DNA from: Deroplatys truncata | Taxonomy: Eukaryota; Arthropoda; Insecta; Mantodea; Mantidae | Length of the DNA stretch: 64,000 nucleotides | Assembly (NCBI GenBank): GCA_030765065.1 | Contig: CM060979.1 | Coordinates: 16,273,001 to 16,337,000, forward strand | Direction of reading: 5' to 3' | Part shown: one piece after another, positions 32,698-45,129 of the stretch | How positions within the stretch are numbered: position 1 is the stretch's first letter | How the letters are laid out: every line of letters begins with the position of its first letter | Translations under genes and position numbers: made by a program | The notes under the pieces: model-generated | The model's input: the letters and a program-made list of their open reading frames with translations, nothing else | The model's database searches: none | Told to the model about the DNA's origin: nothing

Positions 32698-33849
32698 TAT
32701 GTATAGTAATGATTAAGAAATTTCAAATGTTTTGGATTGCTTACGAACCCTAAATTTATTTAAATGTCAAACAATTATCCGTGCTCAGTTTTTTACGTAT
32801 TTAATGCTGGAGAAAATTTAGAAAACATAGAAAACATCAGAAGCATAGAAATGTCCATACTATATCCGTGACAGGGTTAAGGCACAAAAGTATGAGTAGG
32901 TATGTGTCTACCTGGTTATCAAGGTTAAGGATTTTAGTGTGTGGTCACATGGCATCTGTTTATCGACGGTAACTGGGTTTGAAGCACTCTCAGGACAGTT
33001 TACTCGCTACAACTTTTTTTTCCAATAAACACCACTCGGCTGGAAATGCAAACAAACTTAACCAGTATGCAAAAAGCAGCGACGAGAAAGGATGTAGTAG
33101 AGGTGATGTCATCTGGAGCACCCGGTGCTCAGCCAGGCGTGGTTATCTGTTCTCCTTGGACGAGCCAATACAAAATGTGGGATGTTTACCGCAGTTCTTA
33201 ATGCCCATAACTAACGCTCTGGCATCGGGAATCCGAAAAACTCCATAACAACCCGCCATTCAACCCTACCTTGCATGAAATCAATTTATCAAAGCTGTCG
33301 CAAGCAATCTCAGCAAGATTTCCCAAAGTTACGCTAGCCACACACATGATCAGCGCCGACCAACTGTTGCAAGGTATTCCATTCGAATGAATATCACATG
33401 TAAAATTAGAGTCGCACAACCCTAGGTCCGTCAATAGCTCAAATTCTTCCTCTTTCAAATCTGTAAAGAGATTTCAGAGTCTGAAACACATAAATACTGC
33501 CCACCCTTGCAAACAGGACCTTGTTCTAAATTTAAAGAGCATTCTCTTAATTTGACTATAGTTTATAAATGTGCCCTTTCAGACTGGTTTTCTGAAACTT
33601 GCGATCTTGCTCTAAGGTTCGTCTACAAATTTGGCTTCACATATATTTGCGAGCAAACTTTTTTTTGCATGAAAGTAATAAGAAAAAGTTACGTTTGCAC
33701 TATTATAGTTGTACATCTTACTAATATACTAATTATTCTATGCACATAATACCTTCAGGATGTCTTTATTAAATAGTAAATAAAGAAGTATTTCCATTTT
33801 AATTCTATTTGGGTTAAGGGTCATGAAGGATTACTAGGGAATTAAAGAG
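32698..33849. other. Unassigned non-coding sequence
   Basis: Nothing recognised; short open frames only. Confidence 0.35.
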
Positions 33850-34385
33850 CAGATGAGCTGCGAACAGTCAAAAATAATTCAATTACTCAAAATGTACATC
33901 ACGGGAGAAGATAAATTCAGTGTGTGTCTGGTCAGAGTGAAGTGAGCAAAGAATCTGTTCGGCAAATTTTAAAAACATCACAAGCTGCAACATGTTCACA
34001 CAATGATCCTGTATACAGGTGCCATCACAAAACAGATGGACGATGGTAAGCGTGTTGTATTTAGTGATGAGTGTTTATTTTACTTGTACGGTCATGCCCA
34101 CACTCTAAACACGCACGGTACTGGTCTGTGCAAAATCCAGGGTGGATGCATTAGCTGAGGATCCAGGTGCTCCCAAGATGTCTCCTTGGGCCTACATTTC
34201 TTTGAAACTAACGTGGACCAATGTTCATACTGAGAAGTGTTACACTCTACTTTGTTAGACTTTCTAGGTAACCTGCCATTGACTGTGCTTCCAGCAAGGT
34301 GGAGCTGTTCCTCAGTGTGTTCCAATCATTCGAGACGGTTTAAATCCCAACTTTGGACACCGATGGATTCCAAGGTTGCGATTGA
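33850..34385 (+). pseudogene. Relic of a Tc1/mariner-superfamily transposase
   Basis: Short pieces are recognisable: DDGKRVVFSDECLFYLYGHA near 34030-34090 (first acidic motif, FSDE) and FQQGGAVPQCVPIIRDGLNP then NFGHRWIPRL near 34285-34380 (compare FQQDGAPPH and HRWIGR in relatives). The region between is frameshifted. The group is the same as the transposase at 51409-53370. Ends were not found. Confidence 0.6.
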
Positions 34386-34429
34386 AGATGTTCAATTAAA
34401 AATAAACTTTTAAATTCATTTGTTTTTAT

Positions 34430-34740
34430 TTGTGATTCTCTAAAAAACCGACTAACGATGTTGATTAAAATATATATTCAAGATATTTTCCTAATACCTA
34501 AATAAAATGTACATCTAGGATGTTCCGGGAGAAATCTTGAAGTCCTCTTCATTCGGAAAGAATTTTATAAATTTCTGTATAGGCAAAAAACCATAAGATG
34601 TACACAATTTACTACACAGAAAATCTTAGAGCACATAATTCATTTCAAAGAATTTTTTGTGGCATCAGAAATTTTAGACAGATTCTATGTCTTTTTATTG
34701 GTTTGAATTTTTCAATACTTCGCCACGTTTCGAAGTGGTA
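34430..34740 (-). repeat. B repeat, internal fragment (-)
   Basis: GATGTTGATTAAAATATAT, GAAGTCCTCTTCATTCGG and CAGAAATTTTAGACAG are B internal motifs. Confidence 0.6.
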
Positions 34741-35025
34741 TCACTTTACAGTTTGACACCATAATTATTGACTGGAAGACATAAATAAAGAAATGACAGT
34801 AGGATAAATAAATAATTGCAATAAACAATTTCCATATATTAAATTAATGTATAATATAACAAGCTTGAGTTGAAAGATTTGTCCGAAGAAAAAGGTAATC
34901 ACCGAGTCATGTTAAGCAGTCATCAGCAACAGCATGAGGAGCGAAAGCATTAGCTTAAAGATTCTTGGAATGTAGCTAGGTTATAAATTCAGTATGATTG
35001 AAGAGTCACGCAGACAGAAAATCTG

Positions 35026-35641
35026 AAAAATCTAATGTGTTACACTCACATGACTTTCTCTACTCTTGTACAAACTATTTTTACAAATGCTTATTCTCCA
35101 TATGCTTCATGTTAATCGAGATGTTAATCTTACTGCTAACTTTCTTGTAGATGCAAGGGGAATTGGTAGGTTTTAAGCGATAGTCAAATATTTTAAGAGC
35201 TGGTTGCTATGTGGCGCATTCCATTCACAATGAAGAATACTTTTGGAGACATTCCCAGAAAATTCGAGATATGCATTTCATTTGTAATGAAAATATCTTA
35301 AACATATGATATTTTAATCAAAATCATTAGAGCCATTTTGAGAAAATTAAAATTTTCGAAAAATGTTCCGTGTAAAGGGCAATCTGGGGTGGGGGGGATT
35401 TTCTTGAAAACCGTGTCGCATCTCTGGAAGATACTGAATCTAAATACGAAGTTTAGTGTTTATCCGACTGTTCGTTTCTGAGTTATGCTGTTCACAGACA
35501 CACACGGACATGTTTCCAAAAATGCTTTTTTTTTGGATTCAGGGGATCTCAAAACATGTATTTCCGGTGAAATCTGGGTATCGAATTGTTGGGTGGAATA
35601 CAATACTTGCCCTAGTTACTATACGTAGTAGAGAAAGTAAA
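35026..35641 (+). repeat. A repeat with internal deletion (+)
   Basis: Both ends are present, but the middle jumps from GGCGCATTCCATTC to ACAATGAAGAATAC, omitting about 270 bp. Confidence 0.8.
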
Positions 35642-36261
35642 AAGAGAAAGGTAATGAAATTCTGAGAGTTGGGGAGACACCGCCTAGTAACAGTGTCACA
35701 CGCATACTTAGAGAATTGAGACTGGAGCGCATATGAAGGGATGTTGTTAAGTGAGTAATGTGTCGGTGGAGCTTGAGTTAGTATAAGGGCATGCATTCTA
35801 ATCAGAGACACTCTTTTCGTTCCAATTCCTCACTCTGGATACTTAAGACAACTCGTGTGTTATTTTAAGCGCCCAGTGACGCGATTGTGAGAGTAATATT
35901 TAGCGGTAGCCGCGGTAAGCATTTTAGCGACTCGGGGCAATCAAACTTCTAAATTCTTTTATTGAGTAAACAACTACTTCAAACCGTAAGACTGTTATCA
36001 AGTATAATAAGTCAGTTATTATAGTTTTGAGTGCTACGATGCATAATCAATCTCACTGTTTATCTTCAAACAGTCGCAACTCACTTCAACAACTCAAGTA
36101 TCAGATCACATTAAATTTCTCAGTCAGTTTAAACTGGTGTTATCCTTTCACACTCGCCCACGTATACCCTGAGAGAATGATCTCATTACAAACCACTGTA
36201 GCAGCTGGAGCAAAATCAACAGCAGCTATTGAAGCAAAGGTTTCAAAATCACCCGGCTTCA
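35642..36261. other. Unassigned non-coding sequence
   Basis: The open frame 36027-36419 runs into a B repeat fragment and is unlikely to be a gene. Confidence 0.35.
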
Positions 36262-36350
36262 AGCTGTTTCTCGCAATGTCACGAAATTCAATACCCTTTC
36301 CAAGGCCAGCATATAGCAATCCACTTTTTAATCATTTGACTATTGCTTCA
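36262..36350 (-). repeat. B repeat fragment
   Basis: GCTGTTTCTCGCAATGTCAC and AAGGCCAGCATATAGC are a short reversed B segment. Confidence 0.5.
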
Positions 36351-36462
36351 GCTGTCCGCATCCTCCTGCCTGTCCGTCAGAACAAAGTTCATGCCCAAGT
36401 AGGGCACTTTAAAATATAGAAAGGAAATACGTGTCATTTTCATGGAAAAATATTCTTATCTT

Positions 36463-37408
36463 TGAAGAAGGTGGTTGTATTGTTGCTACGTATGGAAAGT
36501 CAGTTTGAAGATGTATTATATTTCGACTGTTGGGGAGCCAAACTTGAAGTAGTTGCAACCGCACGTATGGTAAAACGTTTCCGGTAGTCTTCGCCCCAAA
36601 ATTTAAAAATATTAACTTTGTAGTTTGGCTGTTTCTTTAAATATGATATATTTATGTTTGCCTCGGCTGCGTCATGGATTTCTTAGCAGGGAGGTGGTGC
36701 GACTGAAGAATGTAGGCTTACACAGATTATAATTTTTACTTCACTCCATTTATTAATTCTTGACACGATTTTAAATATCACTTCACTGATATAGAGAGCT
36801 GTAAGATTATTTTATTAAATACTTGCACTTTATAAACACGTAAACTATTTTCTCACACAAAATACGTATTAAATTTCTGGAGGACACATCTCGCGTCCGA
36901 TTAGGAACACTGTCTACAACCAACACGTCTAGTTATGAGCACTGTCTACAAGCAACTGGCTTGATTTTTACCGGCTAAATTTGTAAATTTCTGTATTTCA
37001 AGTCTCTGATTGGCTATTCCTAATCCAATAGAATACATTCATTTAACTAAAGCTTTTTCTGGTTGTTGATTGGCTGTTTTATAAACTGTCACAAAAATTA
37101 CATTATTGCTTCGAAGAATCAAGTAGCATTAAACTTTCAAATTCATTATTGCCTCAAGGTTACCTCATTTTTACCTCATTGTTAGTAACATTTAACCTAT
37201 TATTCTCACAGCTCCTATATTATTAAATTACGTAATACATTCACATAACATTATTACACATATATACAATAATATAAACATATACAATGACTGTAATATA
37301 CACTTTTTATGTATTGTTACATACACATATTGCTAAGGCGGGCTGTTATTGAGTTTATATATTATATAATTTGACTTAAATCATTTAAGTGTTAAAAATA
37401 CTGCCTGA
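36463..37408. mobile_element. Solo LTR, LTR-retrotransposon fossil (subfamily 1)
   Basis: The unit starts TGAAGAAGG and ends near ACTGCCTGA, with TCTT duplicated on each side (36459-36462, 37409-37412). It shares its sequence over its whole length with the copies at 51768 and 59908. It contains CCAAT-like boxes (GATTGGCTATT, TTGATTGGCTG). There is no coding region. A Ty3/gypsy-like origin is inferred from size and the 4-bp duplication. Confidence 0.62.
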
Positions 37409-38227
37409 TCTTAGAAAAGTGTGTGTAGAGTAATCTCATAAACCACTCAACCGAATTTGATAATTCTTTCACCATTGAAAAGCCCAAGTCTTTCTGACGG
37501 ACATGGAGCTATAGGAAAACACAGTCTAATTTCATTTAATTTCATAAATTACTAAGAGATTAAAAAAAATTTACAACGCCCTTGTACTTGAATACGAAGA
37601 CATTGGAGTTATAAAACAACATGCTTACGAAGACGATGATGACTTTTAGTTGAGAATGCCATGGAGTAGAAAACATATTGTTACTCCACAGAAAGTGCAT
37701 GTAAAATAAGACAAATGCTGCGGATATTTCATTCCAAGCAATATATATTTAGACGGTCACTATTTACCAATTAAGACACAGCATAATAAAAGAGAATCGA
37801 ATCTGTTTATAACTCTACGACGCATGCAATACCAATGCCATGAACCGACAATTTTTAATTAACAACTAAGAAGATGTTGCAGATGTCTTTTCTAAAGAAA
37901 CTTGATGGCCCTAGAAGTGTGGAATCTACATATTCACCAGCTTCACGTCTATTTCGTTGTATAGGTGTGTTCTGTATTATGTGAAATCTGTCTTCCTTTT
38001 AGGTTATTAAATAACTAAGCATCAAAGAGCAGGTGCAACGCTTTTCGCCTACTGTAATTATAGAACCGACCGATGATTGTCGGGCGAGGTTAAGGAAGTC
38101 AGACGTTCCCTCAATGTTTTCATATTTTATTAGGAATAACCGGGGTAGTGAAAATTACAATTATAAGGGGTAAAGGGAAGAATTCACCATAAGAATCTTC
38201 GACATAATTGTACAATGATTTCATAAA
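37409..38227. other. Unassigned AT-rich sequence
   Basis: Nothing recognised. Confidence 0.35.
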
Positions 38228-38590
38228 GAACGGGGGGCTCCGCGGTAACACGTGTGAATTGCATTCCGGAGGTTCCGGGTTCGATCGCCGGCGACCGCCC
38301 ATTCTGACCGATGGGTTTTTCGTGGATTCCCCGGGTCGGCAGGTGAATGCTTGAGGGCTTCTTCTCTACCATGATTTCCTTTCCATCATTTCACTTTCAT
38401 TCCGTTTGCTGCTAGGTTGGAAATGTTAGGCTTCCGCGCGTCTCTGTGGCTATATACCTACGGCCTGTAGCCTCCTGTAATTCCTTCACTTCATCCTTCT
38501 TCCTGGAGGACAGTAGCCGCAATAGATCTGTGCAGGAAGCAGCGCGCGAGTTGTCGCTCTCCACCTCAACGAGGGGAGGTAAATAAAATG
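38228..38590 (+). mobile_element. tRNA-derived SINE
   Basis: The head has GCTCCGCGGTAACACGTGTG and the B-box-like GGGTTCGATCGCC; GGGTTTTTCGTGGATTCCC follows. The tail has TTCCTTCACTTCATCCTTC and AGTAGCCGCAATAGATC, shared with the SINE at 11775. The end near 38590 is approximate. Confidence 0.65.
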
Positions 38591-40204
38591 AATTCGTTAT
38601 TCGAGTTTAACTAGCTGGCTGTTCGACACTATAAGGGCAGCTTTTAGAGACAAAAAAGTACAACTAGCCTTCTGCAAATACGTTTTTGACTAACCTCGAC
38701 GTGTTTGCGTCCCTAACCGCCTTTATGTTAATGAAGAAATGAAACCGTGTCGCGAAGCGGTATGCGAATCATTTCTGTTGAGAATCTGACCGCGGCAGCA
38801 GGTCGAATTGTTTCCAAGATTAAGTTGCCATAATTTACGGAATGAATCCGATGCATGAAAATAACACAGTCCCTGAGAAACTGGAAGACAGGCAGCGTCC
38901 ATGTGTGAACAGGAGAAACATAGGTGAGCAAAAAACAAATGCAAGACCCATTGTCTGTCGGTGTTCTTTTGATTGTTAATGGACTACGGGCAATATCTAA
39001 TGCACGTAAGCATTTTATGGACTGTATTTCTTCCCCTGCAAGTAATGCGCGTTTCTCGGGAGTATTATTTACAGAGCATGAAACAATAACTGTCAAAGAA
39101 GGCCGCGGGTAACTCACCACAATAGTTTCCACCGATCTGTGGATGTTCATTCAGCCGGTGCTCTTAATTGCGTTCTTTACGTTCACGATCTGGAGACAGT
39201 GGCTAGAAGGCTAGGGCAGAACGTGAAACACTTCACGGTCTTTTAAACTAGAAACATAACGGCGGGTGTGTGAAAAGAAATGAAGAGGTTTCTATTGTGT
39301 GCTCACATCCTGGACAATACGACAACCTGCAGACGCAAGGTCACGTTCGGAGGATAAAGACAACTTAATTCTGCACAAAGTTATACGTATAAACGGATAT
39401 ATTGACCATGCCGAATTCCTAAACAAAAGGAATAGCTAAAGTTTGTCTCAACTTTAAAAGGCAGTATACAGGTAAGTGGGACATCTGTCTCTGTCTATCG
39501 CATATGTGTTGCCATTGGCTTTATCCTTTTCTACTCTCGCGCTGTCGCCAAGTTGCTAACTTGTAATAACATGCTGTAAATATTTAGTTATGAATTTCAG
39601 CTTTAAACACATTACCCTATGCAGAATTTTCTGTCTGACATCATTTTTACTGTCTTTGTAGATCCCTATGGGATAAACTAGTGTGCTGATACCTGCCCAT
39701 TTTTAATCCTCTACCTTTAATAAGATGATTTTTAATTCAAATATTTTCGGAAAATTCTATACGTATGCAGTAGAAAAGTCAGCCAGAGAGAAACTTTGTT
39801 ATTGGGTTTACAAATGGGACCAAGCGAGGGAAAATGTTGAGGAGGGTTGGAGATAGTTTTTAAAAGAAGCCGGAATCCTGTAACTTCTTGAATTCATTGT
39901 ATATGGCAAGCAAAAGTCATCCATCTGTTCAGCTAACAGGCAAGCACGACGTAGAGCTAAGTAAAAGTTAACATCAGTTGTAAGGAAGTGTCTACGTTTA
40001 TAGTGTGAAGTGTTATGTAGGCTATTTATTTAACATTTTTCATAAATGTTTATAGTTATGAAGGGAGAAGCTAAGAGGAGGCAAAATGCTGTAAACTAAG
40101 AAAACAGTAATAACGAATGTGTTAGATTATTAGTGTTAGTAAGACTGTAAAAGAAACAGCTAAGGCTACCGGGATGTTCAGAAACACTAGTGTACAGGAT
40201 AAAA
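38591..40204. other. Unassigned sequence, longest repeat-poor stretch
   Basis: About 1.6 kb without recognisable repeats or domains. Opposed short frames at 38728-39150 and 38924-39112 are not convincing. Confidence 0.35.
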
Positions 40205-41096
40205 AAATCTGATGTTACACTCACATGGCTTTCTATACTTGTACAAACTATTTTTACAAACTCTTATTCTCCCTCTATTTCATATTAATCGAGATAAACA
40301 TTTCCAGAAAAGATCTTTTGACATGTAAAGAGAATTACATTTGACTATCGCTTAAGGCCTACTATGTTCCCCTTGTTTTATATTTGCAAGGGCAATATAA
40401 GCATAGACATATCTCTTAATAGCTGGTTGCTATGCGCAGCATCATTCTCTTTGACACAGATTAATATTCTTTGCATATACAAGACAAAAAAATGAATAAC
40501 GAATTCCCATTGAAAAATTTAAGGGAATAACAAGAAATATCTCGAAATGGTTCACTCAACAACAACAAAATGTATACGACATAAATTGTGTATTTTAACG
40601 CGATCTACATTTTTTTGTGTAGTAAAATTTTGTCTATCTCTTATGGTTTACCGGTTATACAAAAAGTCGTTCACAATGAAGAATACTTTTGGAGACACTC
40701 CCAGAAAATTCGAGATATACTTTTCATTTGTCATGAAAATATCTTAAACATATGATATTTTAATCAAAATCGTTAGAGCCATTTTTGAGAAAATTAAAAT
40801 TTTCGTAAAATGTTCCATGTAAAGGGTAATCTGGGGTGGGGGGATTTTCTTGAAAACCTTCGTGTCGCATCTCTGGAAGATACTGGACCTAAATACCAAG
40901 TTTGGTGTTCATCGGACTGTTCGTTTCTGAGTTATGCTGTTCACAGACACACAGACACACACACGGACATGTTTCCAAAAATACTTTTTTTGTATTCAGG
41001 GGGTCTCAAAACATATATTTCCGGTGAAATCTCGGTATCGAATTTTTGGGTGGAATACAATACTTCCCCTACTTACTATACGTAGTAGAGAAAGTA
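40205..41096 (+). repeat. A repeat (+)
   Basis: It begins AATCTGATGTTACACTCAC and ends CGTAGTAGAGAAAGTACG, with a short CA tract. Confidence 0.85.
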
Positions 41097-41582
41097 CGTA
41101 AAAAGGATGAGAAACAAAAACACAGCGAAGTATGGTGCATCGTTCATCCTTTGCTGTTTGAATACCTTCCACCCACATTGAATAATTTCGTCAAGGGCAA
41201 ACAGTGACCATACCCTACCAAATTATAGCTTTTATCATTTTATATCTCCATATTTTTCTGATAATATTATTTTTATACCTGTATAATCGTATTTCGAAGT
41301 ACTAAAAATACAAAGGAGCAGACAAAGTGCAGGTGAAAATTAAATGTCTTACAATTGCCATATATTTCAGTTTGTGTGATGTATCATTCACAAGATGGCA
41401 TTAAATTGGCAGATCGAACGTAGCTGGGCGCCAAAGTGCGAGCGTACATGTGGCGATAGTGCTCCCCGTTTAACTTGCACTATCTTTTAAGCGTGAGGCG
41501 CGTTATAATATATTTTAGTTATTTTAATTGCCACCCTAGCTGAATTAACTCCATCGAAAAGGAATGTGACACTCGTATAGAT
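41097..41582. other. Unassigned non-coding sequence
   Basis: Nothing recognised. Confidence 0.35.
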
Positions 41583-42357
41583 TGAAAAAGCATGTGTTGC
41601 ATTCACGTGACTTTCTGTACATACTATACCGAGCGAGATGGCTCCGTGATAACGTGTGAGGTCCCATTCGGGAGGTCCCAAGTTCGATTCTCGGTGGCCA
41701 TGGGCTTTTCGTGGTTTTCCCTGGTTGACAAAGGCGAATGCTGGAGTGGTGTATTCTACCAGGCTCTCCTCACTCCCCCATTTCCTCTTCATGCTTCAGA
41801 TTGACTCCGGGTCGGTCAGTGTCGGTCAGATGGCGCAGAGGCTGCGCTTTGGAAATGCTTCCCTGGTCCCACTAGAGGGACGTCTCCGAGTGGCCCTCCC
41901 GTGGCCGGGTGGTCAAGCCTGGAACTGTTAGGGAACGCTTCGCTCTGCAACCCGTGTATTCCCTGCGGTTCCCTCATCTCATCCGTTCCTCCCCGAGGGT
42001 GTACGCACAATTCAATCTACATACTATCCCTATAACAATAATTCTTAAGTCTCCTCCATAATCCACTGAAATTTGCAGAAATGTCTCCATTTCACATTTC
42101 GTTGTAGATATAAGAAGGATACTGTAGGCTAAAGCGATAGTCAGATGTTTAAAAAATGGGATCGGAATGTGATTGCTTTGGAATTCCACTCTTAGCATGA
42201 AGAAAAAAACTAATAGCGACTTAGTGATAGCACCAAGTATTAGGTATGTATTTGAAAATTCAAGCTAATATGAAATAATATCTTTAACGCCACAAACGAG
42301 TATATTATACATAAATTGCGTGTTTCAACGAGATCTACAAATGTTGTGTAATATCCT

Positions 42358-42388
<31 letters not shown>

Positions 42389-42693
42389 GTTTACAAGTTA
42401 CACCACATTCATTTAGAATGAAAAGGACTTCGCAGGCTAGTCCCAGAAAATTCAAGATGTACATGTAATTTGTCACGTAAATATTTTTAACCTATGGTAT
42501 TTTAATCAAAATCGTTAGAACTTTTTGAGAAAATCGAAAATTCCGAAAAATGTTCCATGTAAAGGGGAATTTAGGGTAAGGAATTTTCTTTCGAAGGTAC
42601 TGAATTTAAATACCACATTTGGTATTTACCCGACTTCTCGTTCTTGAGTTATGCTCTTCGCAAACACACAGAGACACACGGACCTTTTCCTAA
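41583..42693 (+). repeat. B repeat (+) with SINE and (TC)n
   Basis: It begins GCATGTGTTGCATTCACGTG and stops at GGACCTTTTCCTAAAAA. The SINE at 41628-42017 interrupts it. A (TC)n microsatellite of about 28 bp lies at 42361-42388. Confidence 0.7.
41628..42017 (+). mobile_element. tRNA-derived SINE with 10-bp target duplication
   Basis: TACATACTAT flanks it exactly (41618-41627, 42018-42027). The head reads CCGAGCGAGATGGCTCCGTG with B box AAGTTCGATTCTC. The tail (CGTTCCTCCCCGAGGGTGTA) matches the other two SINEs of this family. It sits in a B repeat. Confidence 0.85.
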
Positions 42694-43512
42694 AAATCTG
42701 ATGTATTACATTGACATAACTTTCCCTGTCCTTTATTAGTGGGTATACAAACTATTGTTACGAAACTTTATCTTTAAATCTACTCAAACCTTTACAGAAA
42801 TAGTTACATTACAGATTTCGTTATGGATACAAAGAGAACAGCGATAGTCAAATGTTTAATAACTGGACGCTATATGCTGACCATAAAATTCCACACCGTT
42901 TCTATGACATCGCAAACAACTGAAAATCTATAGGAGTTAAAAAGAATGACTAAGTATTGAACAATAACGAATATCTCAGAAATGACTGATGCTACAAAAA
43001 AAACATATTTGAAATAAATTGTGTTTTTTTAAAACAAATCAACTTTTTTGTGAGGTACGTTTTCGTCTATCGTTTAACGGTTACCACTTATACAAAATTC
43101 CTTCTGAATAAAGAGGACTTTACAAGCTATTCCCAGAAAATTCAAGATATACATCTTATTTTCCATGTAAATGTCTTTTATATACGGTATTTTAATCAAA
43201 ATCGTTAGTCATTTTTTAGAAAATAAAAAATTTCGAAAAATGTCCCATGTAAATAGTAGTTTTCGGTGGGGGGATTTTCTTGAAAATCTTCATGTTGCAT
43301 CATTGGAAGGTACTGAACGCAATTACCAAGTTTGGTATTTATCCGAGTTTTCGTTTGGAAGTTATGCTGTTTATACACACGCGCGCGCGCTTTTTTTTTT
43401 TTTTTTTTATTTCAGGCAGCCTCAAAATATGCATTTCCGGGGATATCTCGGTATTGATTTTTTGGGTGGAACGATCTTCTCTAACTGCTATGTACATTGT
43501 AGAGAATTTAAA
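42694..43512 (+). repeat. B repeat (+)
   Basis: It begins ATCTGATGTATTACATTGAC and ends ACATTGTAGAGAATTT, with a CG/T-rich run at 43378-43410. Confidence 0.7.
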
Positions 43513-44423
43513 AAACATATCTATTTAAAAATTCAAGCCAATAACAAAGAACAATTTAGATATGGTAAACTCCACAAAGGGTTTTATTTGACATAAACCG
43601 TGCACTTTAACGAAATCTATATGTTTACTACTTTGATTATTGTAAGTAGACGATGTTGAAATAATAATAAAAATAATAACAAGAGGTATATTAAAAGCAT
43701 TTCACTCACATTTCTAATAATAAGACCAAAGCGTTAAAGATTTAACTCTCTGTTTTGTTCCACAACTCGACTTCCATTCAAAGTCGCTCATTCCTGGCAA
43801 CATTATGTTTTCAAGGTTTAAAATACGAACCTGAGAGCAAATGCTGTATGCGAAAAAAAATTCATGCAAATAAAAGATACATTAAACCGTTTTCCCGGTC
43901 GTTAACTTCACTCTCTAATTTCCTCTCGAGGCTTCGATCCCATGGCTCTGCTCCTTGAAGACTTGCAGCAAAGCAAAAGCAACAACAAAGTAGAGGCCAT
44001 AAAACCGCTAATTAGCCGGACGATTTATGATTATCTGTTACAAAGAGTTACGCTAAGGAATTCAGAGGAACGGGTGTAGTTTTGTTCAATGTTTACTTGC
44101 ACGTAAAGATATGAACACACGGTTGTTGTGCTGGGTCCTCGTAAAAAGTTACGTATGCTATGAGCAGCATCTTTCTCAGCGGCAATATCGTTGCAAAGGA
44201 TCTGAAGCGTCACAACAAACAAAAACGAAACGCGATAAAAAGATATTTGCTTTCAGAGCGCCGTTTGTTTCATACAGCATTTGGTTTGCTTGCTTCTGTC
44301 TTACTTAGCATTTTCTTTTTTCTTCCCTTCCTTTCTTTTTTGTGCTACAAATACAGGATGGTTAAAAATCCAAAGACTCACTTCAGCTTGTTACTTCTCT
44401 ATCACTAGGCACATTGCCGTACA
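43513..44423. other. Unassigned sequence with a B-like start
   Basis: The first 110 bp look like a B internal fragment; the remainder is unassigned. Confidence 0.35.
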
Positions 44424-45055
44424 TAAAAATCTAATGTGTTACACTCACATTACTTTCTCTACTCTTGTTAATCTTATTCCTAATTTTCTTGTAGATGCAA
44501 GGGGAATTGCTAGGCTTTAAGCGATAGTCAAATATTTTAAGAGCTGGTTGCTATGTGGAGCATTCCATTCTATCTGCATTACCAGGACAAAAAAAATGAA
44601 TAACGAATTTGAGAAAAAGTTTTAAGTATTGTAAAATTTAAGGGAATAACAAGCAATACCTCGAAAATGGTTCACTCAACAAAAAAAAATGTATATGACA
44701 TAAATTGTGTATTTTAACGCGATCTACATTTTTGTGGAGTAAAATTTTGTCTCTCTCTTACGGTTTACCAGTTATGCAAAAGTCGTTCACAATGAAGAAT
44801 ACTTTTGGAGACATTCCCAGAAAATTCGAGATATACATTTTATTTGTCATGAAAATATCTTAAACATGTGATATTTTAATCAAAATCGTTAGAGCCATTT
44901 TTGAGAAAATTAAAATTTTCGAAAAATGTTCCATGTAAAGGGTAATCTGGGGTGGGGGAATTTTCTTGAAAACCTTCGTGTCGCATCTCTGGAAGATACT
45001 GAACGTAAATACCAAGTTTGTTGTTTATCCGACTGTTCATTTCTGAGTTATGCTG

Positions 45056-45092
<37 letters not shown>

Positions 45093-45129
45093 ACATGTTT
45101 CCAAAAATACGTAGTAGAGAAAGTAAAAA
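44424..45129 (+). repeat. A repeat with internal deletions (+)
   Basis: It begins AAAATCTAATGTGTTACAC. The part before the terminal palindrome is missing, so (CA)n and CATGTTTCCAAAAA join directly to TACGTAGTAGAGAAAGT. Confidence 0.8.

Noticed and set aside
36027-36419. 130-codon open frame
   Set aside because: Its 3' part is a reversed B repeat fragment.
38728-39150. Possible small gene of 140 codons
   Set aside because: Composition matches the spacer and no motif is visible; an opposite frame overlaps it.
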